DNA of 64,000 nucleotides, taken from contig JAJEKV010000272.1 of the NCBI GenBank assembly GCA_021234155.1, forward strand, positions 250,001 to 314,000, given 5' to 3'. Shown here one piece after another: positions 10,046 to 21,710 of the stretch. Under the pieces are notes generated by a model that saw only the letters and a program-made list of their open reading frames with translations, made no database searches and had not been told where the DNA came from. The DNA is from Isoetes taiwanensis (lineage: Eukaryota > Streptophyta > Lycopodiopsida > Isoetales > Isoetaceae). Made by a program: the position numbers and the translations under genes. Every line of letters begins with the position of its first letter. The first letter of the stretch is position 1.

Positions 10046-13000
10046 ATGCCAAGTTACATTAATCACTGGGTTGGTGGCTTAAGATGCATTGGAATTACAT
10101 TTGGGGCAGCAATCACACGGCCCGGCCCTCTAGTTTCGGCCCAAGCTCAGTCCAGATTGAACCGCAAAAGCCGAAAGCACCGGTCCGACCGAGCACCGGT
10201 CTTGCAACCCCCGCAGCACGGATCAAGTAATGATGATGGCGGCAGAAAGCAAGGCAATTATAAATCCGGGCTCGAGGCCCTTGCAATCTCCTGAGGTCGG
10301 CCCTCTTATTCGATCACTCCGATCATGCAAGAGATGCATTGATCGAGAGTGAATCTCGCGAAACCGTCATTTCGAGATTCAAAATGAGGAGTGTGTTTCT
10401 TAATGGCTAGCCTCTATGCCCTGATGCCCCAATACGAACCATCAAAAGTACTCTAAAAATGTTCATCTTCTTTTGCAAGTGCCCAAGAGGAAGAAAACCC
10501 CTAATAATTCGGGTTCTATGGCAAGAAACCCAAGGTAGATCTAACCGTGATGCGCATCATATGATCTCACCTTAGATGATGAAGGGCCGATTCTTATAGC
10601 AACCATCGACCCCGCCCGCCTCAAGAGAAATGGACGAGGGTGCCGAGTGAATGCGTTGACCTTGCCAAGACAAATGGCAAGCTCGACTTAACTCTCTTCT
10701 CGAGGGAAAAAGGAAGCGCATAAGATGACCAAACAAGGGATCCTAATCTCTTGTGAGGAAGAGGACGACACCAACCGCAAATTGCTCTTGGAGATTACAC
10801 ATAGCAGAAGAAAGATCCGCTTTCGGACTTACTCATTTGTGAGAGCTAATGTGATACAAGGATACGCTCATGAAGACAGATGTGAACCGAGACATGTTTT
10901 AAGTATGGCTGGCCCACCAATGTAGCGATTACGCCAATATCAATTTGCCAAGGGGTTACAAATGGCGTAGAGGCATGTTCAATAAACCGACACCAAGTCA
11001 CTATTTGCGACAAAGCTAGGGAATTAGCCGACTTGAAAGCTTCTAGGAGGGTCCTAAATCTAGGGAAAGATGTTCTTCCCGCAGGTTGTCGGAAGGCATG
11101 GAGGCTTCGTTTTTGAGAATGAACAGACCGGTGGCGCAGACTAGAGGCCATGAACAAGTTTGAATAAGTATCACCGACCATTATCCATTGGGTCTTAAGG
11201 AAACTTTTGCGATCCATGTGAAGTCCTCATCCGTTCACCAAGCTCCATTTATGTTAGCGAGAAGATATGATCCCGCACATGCCATGGAGATTGTTCGAGC
11301 ATGATTAGTAATCCGTGCCAAATGCCTATGCCCGCCGGATGTGTTACCTTGGGATATGATCTCAACAAGCCCGGTGTGGGCTAACCGAGGAGTTAATGTT
11401 AAATGATAACATTAAATTGGCCATCATCGATGGGCAAAGATTCGTGTTGAGGCACAAAAGGCCCCCTCATCGGTGCAAAAAGTAACAAACGGGCCAAAGC
11501 ATGTTCTACAATCACTATCGCATTATAGGAGGTGTCGCCTCTTGGATGCCAAGACTTCACCGCAGATTTGGCCGAGATTAGTGCAACTTTGAATGAAATG
11601 GGGAAGACATTTCTATACAAAAGGTAATTGACTGCATTAGGATGTTAGCATTTTAATCTTCACGCCAGGCATGCTTTCAACTGAAACCAATTCACGCCAG
11701 GCGTGCTTCCAAATGAAACCAAATCATGCCAGGCGTGCTTTCAAATCAAACCAATTCACGCCAGGTGTGCTTTCAAATCAATCGAATTCACACTAGGCGT
11801 GTTTTCAAATCAAACCAATTGATTTGAAAGCACGCCTGGCGTGAATTGTTTTTTAAAATCACGCCTGGCGTGAATTCGTTTGAGTTGAAAGCACGCCTGG
11901 CGTGAATTGTATTAGTAACTTAATTCATTTCACGCCAGGCGTGATTTTTCTTTTGATCAATTCTATTCAAATCGCTACCGCGGTTTCTATTCTATGATAT
12001 CGATTCAATGTCCGTACTATTGCGGTCCATACGTGGAACAAATTGCGTCCACCACTGGCCAACAAAGGTGGAATATGGCTGCCCATTACCCACCGCATGT
12101 GCATGGTCAAAGTCCGAGGCATTCAAGCTGTTGGAGCGTTTAATGGCAGCATAATTATCTGAGGACAAGAAGAAGACCGCAAGAAAAAGGTGGTGATGAC
12201 ATTGCAGATTCTTCGAAAAGCTCATCTAAAGAAGTCAGGACCAAATGACTCAGATAAGATTGTGTTTTGTAAGGAGGCATTATGGCAAAAGTGGAATGAA
12301 TTCGGGACGGCTTTATGCACAAGGGAAGTTGCCAGATACTATGGGTAGGGTGCCTCCCGTTGATGTAAGCATCTTTGACTTGAATGTGACAGAGATGAGA
12401 AAGACTCGGGGGCTAGACGATCTTTGAGACCATTTGGGTTTTAGACCGGTGCTTAAAGAAGGAAGTCTTATACAAGAAGAGTGCTTTCACTAAGGATAGG
12501 ATGTCCTTCATTGAGTGCCGCACCATGTGAAGGATGCACGTGACAATGAAGTCATTTGTAGGAGCCGAAGTTACAAAAGGCTATCGAGGGGGATGTGGCA
12601 TTATCTCGAAATTGATTCTTCGGACAAATACAAGGTCAAGAATGATGACATCAAGAAGTTTGTATACCGTCAAAGGACTTCCTAAAGAATTGGAAGGCTA
12701 AAAATGCAAAACATAAGGAGACTCTACCCCTAAGGTAACCGCCGAAGTTGAGAAGAAAAGTGGCCCTTGTGAAGAAGATTACCGAGAAGAAGACACCGCC
12801 CAAAGATTCAGTCTCCATTGGGTACAAAGGTCTCTTGCCGTAATCAACTTCTTGCCTTAAAAATATATCACTCTTTGTGTTGATGCCAGGGGTGCGAGAG
12901 GAGATATGGGTATGAACCGTAAGGACTACAAACGACTTCTTTACCATTGTATAGGATTGACAACCGAGAGGTCCTTCACTATTGTCATCGCTTGTCCTTC

Positions 13001-13428
13001 GGGTGAGTCACATCCGCATGCACTATCCACGCTTCATGATCCGGAGTGCCTCACAGCTTATTAGGGAGGGATGCCCAATATATGATGTTAAGGATAATGA
13101 GTACTAACGTAACTAAGATGGCACATGTGATCTTTATTATGATAGCCATGTCCGCCGACGAGGAATATGATATTGCTAAGGCCAAGGGGTGACAATAGCG
13201 GTGCATGGGAATGTTTTCTTCTAGATGATCCGCACTTAAGAACTATATTCTATCATAATGGATCAGGATCGGTCGTAAACGTGATGAGTCGAAGAGGATG
13301 AGGATCTAACCCTCCTAAGTGGTGAAATCAAGCACGAAGCTACAAACTAAGGAGAAGGGCCCCTTAAATAAAAATGGACTTCCCCCGTCTATGGCTGCTT
13401 ACCTCATCGAGGCATTTGCTCTAATTGA
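10046..13428 (+). pseudogene. Long, heavily decayed coding region, family unknown
   Basis: Short plus-strand open pieces in changing frames look protein-like rather than random. They include RRKIRFRTYSFVRANVIQGY (about 10808-10870), LGLKETFAIHVKSSSVHQAP (about 11195), VVMTLQILRKAHLKK, then FCKEALWQKWNEFGTALCTR (about 12190-12347), RVPPVDVSIFDLNVTEMRKT in another frame (12349-12410), DHLGFRPVLKEGS after a TGA, MWHYLEIDSSDKYKVKNDD (about 12595), and MNRKDYKRLLYHCIGLTTER, then FTIVIACPSGESHPHALST (12907-13050). The pieces are collinear with the phosphatase gene downstream and may have belonged to the same or a neighbouring gene. I recognise no domain. Confidence 0.35.
11661..11943. repeat. Array of nine 13-bp palindromes, direct then inverted
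   Basis: Five 32-bp units start at exactly 11661, 11693, 11725, 11757 and 11789, each beginning with a CACGCCAGGCGTG-type palindrome followed by a tail like ctttcaaatcaaaccaatt. At about 11818 the array turns over (caattg centre, then gatttgaaag) and sites at 11831, 11860 and 11892 stand in the opposite sense (cacgcctggcgtg), with a last site at 11931. The whole array can fold on itself, and each site is itself a palindrome. The spacing makes a protein-binding array plausible. Confidence 0.9.
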
Positions 13429-14804
13429 TACAACCTGCTTGGAGCTTCATGTTGGAGGTTATATTGCCCGAGAGGCTCTAGATGTCACTGCTTTGTGAGT
13501 GATGAGCAGGCCAAAGACTTTCTTGAACCATTCCTCATGCATGTGCTTGCCAAATCTCCTAAAGGCCCTTATGGCAACCTGAAATCTTCAGCAATCAAAA
13601 GTCTCGTGGACTTGTCCAATTCAAAAGTGGACGATGGTTCTGGTGAGGGAACTAGTAATCCGCAGCCTGATAAGGAAAGCAATGACCAAGTGGCTGCTAA
13701 ACTGACTGCTCAAAGTAATGTGATGAGGGCGAACTTAGGAAATATCCTTGCCCACATTGCGGGTGATGCAAGCAACAATCGAGTAGATTCACAGGTTAAC
13801 AAGGATCTAATTGATAGGCCAACCGAAAGTGAAGGCAACCAAGGCGACTCTAGTGATTCACAGGTTTGCCAAATGAATACTAAAGTAATGTCAGTTGTGA
13901 AGGACGTAGGGGAACTAATAGAAAATAACAATTCTAACAGTCAGAAGAGCACGGAGATTAAGGGTGGCGAAGGGGAGAATGACGCCGACGACGACAGCGA
14001 AACTGAAGATGATAGGTATGGCCTTGCCTACCAAATCGCGCCACGTGTGATTTAATTTATATTACCGTTGAATTAAATCGCACCAAGCATGCTTTGTTGT
14101 CAAACTAAATCGCGCCGAGCGCGATTTGGTTAACCCTAACTCAAATCACGCTTGGCGCGTTTGTATTGTTTGTGTGATCATATCTTGCTGACCAGATTCA
14201 TGTTTGATGTTTCAGCTTCCATTGCGTTTCTAAGAAGGTTGTGGTGTTCGACCTAAACGGAGTTCTATGCAAGACTTTTCCGAAAAATAAAGTGGCTAGA
14301 GATCAGTTTCATCAGACACCTCTATCCGCGGCCGCACTTGAAGGAGATGCTAGATGAGGCATTCAGGTTATTTCGAGTTGGAACATCAAGGATACTTTGG
14401 AGGCACTGGGGGAAATGCGTAGACATTGGTTGACCTTTTGGGATCAGAACAAATGTGTGAAGTTCACTAATCCCAAGGATCCAACAGGCAAGCCTATCTT
14501 CATCAAACACTTGAGTAACATGATGGACGAACTTGGTATCGAGAATAAGGATGATATAATCATAGTGGATGATGATGCTCTCAAATGCTTCTACAATCAA
14601 ACACAGGCCCTGAATCCACCATCTTACGATCCAAAAAACTTTGCGACAGATGATTTTCTGGTGAAGTTTGTGTCCATTATGAATAATTTGGCTATGGGGA
14701 TGACGGTGGGTGAAGTGTTAGATTCATACCCAGAACTGGATAGAACGGCTGACATGGAACCACACCTTGTTAAATACGTGGAAAAACATGGATTGATCCC
14801 GTAA
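13429..14804 (+). pseudogene. HAD/NLI-interacting-factor-like phosphatase, frame-broken
   Basis: Exon 1 (open from about 13429 to 14015) is hydrophilic and acidic and ends TEDD. A GT-AG intron (14016-14215) joins in frame to exon 2 (14216-14804, stop TAA). Exon 2 has VVVFDLNGVLC (about 14247; HAD motif I, with the second Asp replaced by Asn), RPHLKEMLDEAF (about 14329, other frame), VISSWN (motif II), LTFWDQNKC, KPIFIKHLSNM (the Lys of motif III) and IIIVDDDALK (motif IV, about 14556). The layout fits the plant HAD family in which WDQ--C precedes a conserved KPL-LK helix. One or more base changes near 14335-14370 break the frame. Such proteins resemble CTD-type phosphatases, but the Asn in motif I makes activity doubtful. 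Confidence 0.6.
14016..14215 (+). other. 200-bp intron holding palindrome-family sites
   Basis: The donor AG|GTATGG and acceptor gatgtttcag|CTTCC join exons in frame. Inside stand variants of the palindrome at 14037 (cgcgccacgtgtg), 14079 (cgcaccaagcatg), 14111 (cgcgccgagcgcg) and 14147 (cacgcttggcgcg), the same family as the array at 11661. Confidence 0.7.
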
Positions 14805-15049
14805 TGTTTTATTGAAATATAAGATATTTTTCTATGATATTTGTGCGTTGTATCGATAATTTCGAGTCCGCAATTGGATCGCAAATAATGCAATCTGTTA
14901 TTATCAAACCTAATATTTTCATCTAAATGCTTTTCAATTTTGGTCTCATCTATCTTAGCAACTTGCTCTTCATTTTTGCATATTTCAATTCGCATCTGAA
15001 ACGTTACACGTGAATCGCAACCTTATGTTATTTATCAAGTCCAAAAAAA

Positions 15050-16400
15050 AAGATTAAAAAAACAAAAACCCCCTAGAAGACAACAGCAGGTTGGCGTGAT
15101 TTTGGAGTTGACATAATCCCAATTTAATTGGATGATGGTTTAGGGCCCTCCACGTATCACTGCAACCTTGGAATGTTCCAGTGGGAAGAATGAAGGGGTC
15201 ATTTACCCTGTCTCCCTCAGGGCCTACATAGCTGCGGAAGCGCAATATACATGTCAGTAGTACATACATCAATAACATATGACCACCACGAGGGGTGGCT
15301 CACCACATAATCTGCATAAACAAAGTTCAGTACATCACATAAGGGAGTTCTACCCTGGCTCGGACCACGTGGTTGGGACCGACAAGCTTTGGTCTCGGGA
15401 GGTCAAGGCGGGTGAGTGCAATAACAAAGGAGTTACCGGCAAAGGAACATGGCGCTTGGGTAGTCCGGGCCCATCCGCCCCTCGCGCAATACACTTTGCG
15501 AGTAGGTTGAAAAGTGTTGGGACGATCAGAGCCCGCGGATGCATAGCCAAAGGGGCTATTCCTGGGTTGCATCTCCCCAGTTCCGATGGGGCAAGTAGGG
15601 ATCACTCCTCTGGTGACTCAAGGTGACTAGAGGGCCACTGCCCTTATCCGACTTGAACCCAATGGAGAGTGACGCATCACTCCACGGGTGTCGAGCCCAT
15701 GCCTTGCCCACACCTAAAGTGACAAGCCATTAGACCTAGTCCACGGGGATCCCGGTAGGCCTTACACACCGGAGGGATCCTTCTCATGAGTCGAGGACAT
15801 GAACCTCCTTATGAGCCGTCCGCCCCTTCACCCACAACCGTGTGTGGCTCTTGTACACAGGCCGAATATTAGTAGTGCACTAAAGGGACTAGCTAGGAGC
15901 ATCAACTACTAGGCTTGTAGGCCTCTACCCCCCTTCCCAACACAATGAGTCCACAGAGATCATCCATCCATCCACATCATCACAGAACTAAAGAATAATA
16001 TCTAATCTACATCATAGAAGTTATGTTCTTTAGTTAGGGGCTCGCTATCCGGGTTCTATGTGGTTGCTAGGGCAATTCAATAGGCTAATCATGCTAACTC
16101 TATGCCCCGAAGGCGGATTAGGCTATTGAATTGACCTAAAATACCTGGTCCCTGGCTTGCTCCTCTTGATCCGAATGCGTCCATGTCGCTGTCTTGCTTG
16201 GGGATGCGGTCGGAAAGGAAATCTGACGAGCTAGAGTGCTCAGGCAGATCTTGGGAGTCGGAATTGACTCTTGAAGCGCACGAACTGGAGCTCGGAAGGT
16301 TCGTGGACGAAAAGGGAAAAGTTAGGGTTTGGTTGCCTTACATAGGCTATCAGTTAGGGTTAGGGTTTCCATGACCCTTGGTATGCCTCTTAAAGGTTAA
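15050..16400. other. GC-richer non-coding repeat, possible LTR region
   Basis: The stretch from about 15100 to 16060 is richer in G and C than its surroundings and has no coherent frame; open pieces at 15279-15626 overlap on both strands and are probably chance. Its left edge matches, in reverse, the sequence at 4476-4507. It may be a non-coding part of an LTR element; I see no matching LTR pair. Confidence 0.3.
16073..16133. repeat. Perfect 18-bp inverted repeat
   Basis: The arms caattcaataggctaatc (16073-16090) and gattaggctattgaattg (16116-16133) pair along all 18 bases with a 25-base loop. Nearby, gtgcgcac and its neighbour near 16413-16436 form a second small hairpin. No function is evident. 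Confidence 0.85.
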
Positions 16401-17724
16401 TGGTCTAGAGTGCGCACATTAATAAGTGTGCGCACCCTTGCAAGTTGCCCCCTAGGGCCATTTCTGTTTGGTTACACATCGGGCATTACCGCCAATTGAA
16501 TGGCGCGGTAACGCGATGACGGCAGCAAGACGCGGTATCGCCTTGAGACCGTATATCGTATTCGAACGTCACATCGGAATTCAAGCAGAGAAGGCAGGGG
16601 CAGGATAGTGAACGAGAGGCAAACCAGGAAAGAATTTGGTAAAGAATTTCAAAATCTGAAAATGGTGCGGTTTCAGAGTGGTGGATAGCATTAATCATGG
16701 CAGTTACTAGCGGATCATGATGACAGTTATTCCAAAAATGTGCATTCGGTACATATGTATATGTACAAAAAGGGCTACATTTCTAGACACCCTTTCATGC
16801 TTTTAACCTTTGCCATATTCTACATCTCTTGATTGGGCACATACTTTTAAGAAAATTGAGAATGCATTGGATGTCATCGTGTTACAGCATATTGTAAGAC
16901 TTTTAAAGCAAACACCCAACATTAAAAAGTAGGAATCACTATTAAAATCAACTTCCTCGTCCAAAAAAAGGGAAACGCTCATCAATAACAGGACCCAAAA
17001 GCAGACAATACGCTTAGAACCCATCCCAAAAGAAAGAAGTCTGCCACAATGTTAAATACCTCAAAGTATTTCTCTTGGTAACTAGAAAGGAAAGATATAC
17101 TTACTGCAAGTAAGAAATAAGTGTTTCCCCATATAACATGCATTCATAAACATGCAATAGTTATGGGATCCTGAAAGTTCATGAAGATAATACTAATGGG
17201 ATTAATAAAGAGTAAAAATAAACGAAATCATGACATGTCATCCAATTTTAAGAGATCGTCGTAATGGCAGATTGGGCTTTTCGTAGCATGAGATCCTGAC
17301 CATGTAGGGTCCATAAGACGAATGCCAATGTAGGCTAGGAATTAAGTTTAAGGGCATATCTAGCTACAACACAAATGTATCCTTATGTTCAATAACAAAT
17401 AGCAGTTATGTTTGCAAAGCCTATACCAGCAGTTCTCATTACTGAAACATATATTTTACCAATTCATAGCTGCATGCAAAATGCCTTCAAAAACACCTAT
17501 TCAGCAACCTAGCTCATTATGCCATAAAGCATTAATCTTTAGCCACGAGTAATTTAAGGACTCATCACAACATAGAGCAAGTTCATGTTCAAGCCCTATG
17601 GCTATTAACAGCTAAGTCTGCTAACATTGCACGTCTTCTTCTAAACTTTCAGGTCTGTTTCTGCCCCAGTATTAACCAGTTTACACTACTCATTCATACC
17701 TATTAAATATAGTGCACAACTCTG
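16401..17724. other. Non-coding interval
   Basis: Short open frames occur on both strands but show no family resemblance or splice structure that I can support. Confidence 0.35.
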
Positions 17725-18141
17725 TCACGATATTTCTAGAAGCCCATCTTTCATAGCCTTCCCATATTTATCAGCGACTGCAACACTCTTCTTGGGAAGC
17801 AAAACCTCTGCATCCAAATATTCAAGAACAAGGAAGCTTATAAACACGTGCAAGAGAACACAATCCTCCTTGCAACAACATAGTTGGAGCGACATAGGGT
17901 GGGTCATTCCTGCACAATACATGAAAACTATCTACCTGTAACCCATCAGATCTATTATCAATTATGCATGAAATATCTGTAGGGAAAATAATTCATATAT
18001 ATACATCAAATAATTTGCATTTGGAAAGCGCATATGGAGATATTAAAGAATCTCAAATTCAGAAAAGGCAATGCGGGAAATAATGAAGGCATAGATTCTT
18101 ACCAAAGTTTCCATATAAAACTTTGGAACAAAGACAAATGC
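17725..18141 (-). pseudogene. Exon fragments of an unrecognised gene
   Basis: On the minus strand a small exon (about 18141-18105, after ttcattttcag, ending at GTAAGA) reads FVFVPKFYMETL. After a 110-base intron (acceptor ttttccctacag near 17981) the next one reads DISCIIDNRSDGLQVD, then SFHVLCRNDPPYVAP and LQGGLCSLARVYKLP. One frame over, LDAEVLLPKKSVAVADKYG continues to a stop at 17725. The two frames together look like one protein with a single shift near 17830. I do not recognise the family; no exon of it is seen elsewhere in the window. Confidence 0.4.
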
Positions 18142-19123
18142 TGAAAATGAAAGGAGTTGTGCAACCCATATACAAGTGACAAACATTCCCCTTTGCTTCC
18201 AATTAGAAACTAGCCATACACCGTATTTGCAAGACGATCTGAAATATCAGATATCCAACTTACGTTCAAGAATGCTAGCAGATGAGGAACATCCTAAAGC
18301 AGAATAACACAAAGGTGACATAGTATATTAAGACTAAATTAAACAAGCCACTATGATTCTTTTCATGGTCCATGTGCCTTGAGCAAAACATCCTCTTTTC
18401 TAAGATAAACATGTAGAAAACAGTCAACTCAAATATAGGGGAGTGGACAATCATTTGTTCTTTATAACTAAATGGATCTACAAGCTAATTGCATGAAGTG
18501 ATGAACCAGATCCTTCTCCCTTATGCAAAAAAAGAAATAGTAAATGATAAACAATATCCTTTTCCTTGAAAGTTCACCAAATTAAAATGAGCTATGTAAC
18601 TTAAATCAAAATGAGCGAGAAAGATTAAACGGAAGACACCTCAAATGGTGATCCAAAAAAACAATTATAATAGATCTGAAATTCTTTGTGTTACATTCCG
18701 ATTTTGGTGCTATAGATTGCAATATGAAGGCTATTCGCCAAAGCTTAACATGTTTGATGCCAATGAAGAACATGTATGTCAATTGGGACTGTCAAGAAAA
18801 CTCTACTAGATAGCCAGTAAGCAGAAGGTTGTACATGAGTAGTTTGATACATTTATTTGAATATCACTATGTATGTAGTTGATTTCACACCTGGAAGTAC
18901 ATAAGCACAAAAAAAGACACAGCCTGGCAAACAATGTTCATTCCCATTAAGAAATATGGTGACCTACCCCTCTCCTTTAAAGCCTTCTTTGCATAATGAT
19001 TCAAAATACATTCTTCTCTAATGATTATAAACTGCAATAGGCAAAACCTGTAATGACATCAAGAGCAGATAAGACCTTATCTCTGAAAAAGAATATGGTA
19101 TAGTTGAATAAAGATATATTTAC

Positions 19124-19402
19124 CTTTTTTGCCCGTTCTTGACCTATGACAAACTTATCAAGAGCATCATATATCTGCCTTGGAGTTGACAGATCTTTCC
19201 CAAGGTTTGCACCTCCCCGAGCATCTCTAGTTCCAAAAGCACCACCTCCTCCTGATCCTCAAGTGATAGGCTGTGCTTGATTAATATTGCAAGAAATGGA
19301 GGATTAGGTGGTTGTTGCATTGCAATTACAGGAGGCAATGTAATACCAGCTCCCTGCTGCCAGTTTTGTGGATTGTCACTATATTCTTGAATCTTCAATA
19401 CT
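19124..19402 (-). pseudogene. Orphan exon of a plant-type ClpX
   Basis: Minus-strand frames give NWQQGAGITLPPVI and QQPPNPPFL, then, one frame over, GSGGGGAFGTRDARGG and NLGKDLSTPRQIYDALDK followed by FVIGQERAKK, then a clean donor (AAG|GTAAAT at 19124). The last part is the conserved entry to the AAA+ module of ClpX, the unfoldase of the mitochondrial ClpXP protease, where VIGQERAKK precedes the Walker A exon. A frameshift near 19258 separates the two halves. The exons for Walker A (GPTGSGKT), Walker B and the C-terminal domain are not visible in the 19 kb downstream. It is either a gene fragment or a gene with very large introns; a fragment is more likely. Confidence 0.65.
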
Positions 19403-21650
19403 AAGATTTTGACAAATCACTTAAAAGTGGATCATAGGAATAGACTGGATCTATGGAGCATTTGCTGGAGTACGTATGATACTAGAGTGGGGAGCAGACG
19501 AAGGAGCTTCACTTGGAGCCACAACTGTGTGAGCGATGTCATGCTTCCCGTAAGCACAGGGCCCAGCATATTGTTTCGCTGCAGTTGCATCAAATTGGAG
19601 CTTTGGTCTGCCTTGCCAGTTACCTGGTTGAAACATCCGTGATCCAAAATCCAGGTGACTGCCAGTTTACATGGAACAATAGGTTTGGAGCAGTCACCAG
19701 CATATCCTAGGTAAATTCCAGCATGTACCTAGGATATGCCACAAACCAACATAAGCGAGAGTTTGCCCCCCTAGGGGCAACCCAAAAAGTTAGCCCTAGG
19801 ACAGATAACAGCCAAACCAAAAGTTAGCCACAATTTCTGCTAAATGAACAATCTTGTGGCCCTATGACAGATGACGGCTAAAACAAAGGTTCAACCACAA
19901 GGCTACTACCACTGCTATAAATGAACAATCTTTTCAGTTGCATATGGTGGTTGCATATTTATCCTTTTTACTTATATATTTTTTATTAGGAAAACTACCA
20001 AAATATCCCTATAAGTTTTGATAATTACGAAACGCCCCTATACATTTCAACGTTATTTAGTTGTTTTGATACATAAAGGTGCACTCAATGTTCTAAAAAT
20101 TAAGCAATGGCAGCACCGCTCCAAGGGTATGTAAATCTGCAATACAACAACCACTGCACTAGTGAAGGCATCATGAAGAGATTGCACTCAATCGCAAAAT
20201 ATTGTACTAATTCATAGGCAAGACAAAATGCAAACGTAGCACATTGAAAACGTGCAATATCAAGATAACACTGCAAAATAAACGAACATAGATAACATGC
20301 AACTCCTGTGACGCAATTAACTAGCTAAAAATCCATTACCTTTTCTATTGATCTTACAGCTTCATCTAACATAAGGTTGAAGAATATATCATTTGAAGAA
20401 TATATCATTTGCTTCAATTTGCAAAGAAATCTCAAATTGGGTCAAATAAAGCGCGCAAGGCCAAAGGTTTGCATTCACATTCAGCTGCTGAATGTAATAA
20501 GCATCTACATTAAATTGCTCGTCAACTTCATCCGTTTAGTAAATATACATTAACATTGTTAGCACTCTGAACTTCTTATCTTTGTGTTGCATTGATTCTG
20601 AAGCACATCGTAAAACCAATGTAAACTTGTTATGAGAATAAAACCATGCAATACGGTTTATGATCTCAACTAGTATCTAGGACTTAAGAACTAATATCAG
20701 TACGTACTTGAATTGAATGCTCTCGCTCTGCACAATCTTCAAATACATGAAAAAGAGTAAATTCGTACAAAAAAAACTTCTTTAAATGAAGCTTCATTTT
20801 GTATATCCACAATTCAGCATTTTTTTGCTGTAAATTAGCTAATAAGAGTAAGTACAATTCAATATGCGCTAGAATCAGTGAAAACGATTTGAAAAGAATA
20901 CGTACCGTGAAAATAAGAACTCTATAAACTTCTTTCTCAATGTTCATATTTTCCAAGCTTTAGCCTCAAGCGGGAGTTCGTAAATAGGTCTAGATTTAAG
21001 GACAACGAAGAGGATGATTTTTCCCACAAAAAGCGAAGGCAGGGGATGTAGAGCCAAGGTTATGCTACATCCGTGACCCCAAATTAAGCTAGAAAATGCT
21101 TTGCCTACCTATAGAATTTTTTATACAGAATATCTCAGCAACATAGCCATGGTTCTGCCCTTGGCTACCAGGTTCTCGAGGTTAGAAAACAACCTAGCTT
21201 CTTCAGCTTACGATTTCAGAAATAACTTAAATTTTGAGGATGCACATAGTTTAATCTACTCTATTGAAGACCAAAATTAGAGAGCTTACTAAAATAAGAC
21301 GAATTTATTTAGAAGCCCCTTGCCATAAACGATTTGAAATAGCCCAATTTGAGAGTAGGGGCAGATGTAGAAGATGTGGACATTCAAGGACATGTGCAGA
21401 GTTGTTGCCAGGATGTGGCATAGTTGTCTCCAGGCGAATTCCGACAGCAAAAAATAGCAAGAAAGATCCGGCAATGTGGAAAGAAGAGTTCAAGCTTGGC
21501 TGTCATAGTCCTGGATAGCGACCGCCATATCTTTGAATGGAGTAGATTACTGAAAAGAAAAAAATGTGGCAAAAGAAAGGAAACTTGGTTTGCAGCGCAG
21601 AACCACGAAAATTAAAAAAGAAAAAAGAAAAAAAAAATTCAAACACAATT
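19403..21650. other. Non-coding interval, one open piece beside ClpX exon
   Basis: A minus-strand open piece (19660-19451) reads MFQPGNWQGRPKLQFD and then a Ser/Pro-rich tail. It may be an upstream low-complexity exon of the ClpX fragment but is not diagnostic. The rest is AT-rich with a small exact duplication (gaagaatatatcattt twice near 20385-20412) and no supported gene. Confidence 0.3.
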
Positions 21651-21657
21651 CCATATC

Positions 21658-21710
21658 CTATTGTTTAAATTCGGTTTTTCCGAAGTTCCAAAAACTTTTT
21701 AGAATTTTTT
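21658..21710 (+). repeat. Dispersed repeat, also at 26612-26657
   Basis: The block attgtttaaattcgg, then aagttccaaaaactttttag, occurs here and again at 26612-26657 with small changes between. It marks two members of a non-coding repeat family. Confidence 0.7.

Noticed and set aside
11661-11943. The 32-bp phased array as a CRISPR array
   Set aside because: The spacers are not unique: the tails repeat too, and the array inverts. It is plant nuclear DNA. It is a palindrome array, not CRISPR.
7788-14804. Insertion of a large DNA virus as the source of the palindrome locus
   Set aside because: No viral hallmark gene (capsid, DNA polymerase, packaging ATPase) is visible, and the phosphatase has a normal plant-type intron.
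15279-15626. Open frame of 115 codons
   Set aside because: Equally long frames overlap it on the other strand in GC-richer DNA, with no family resemblance or start context; probably chance.
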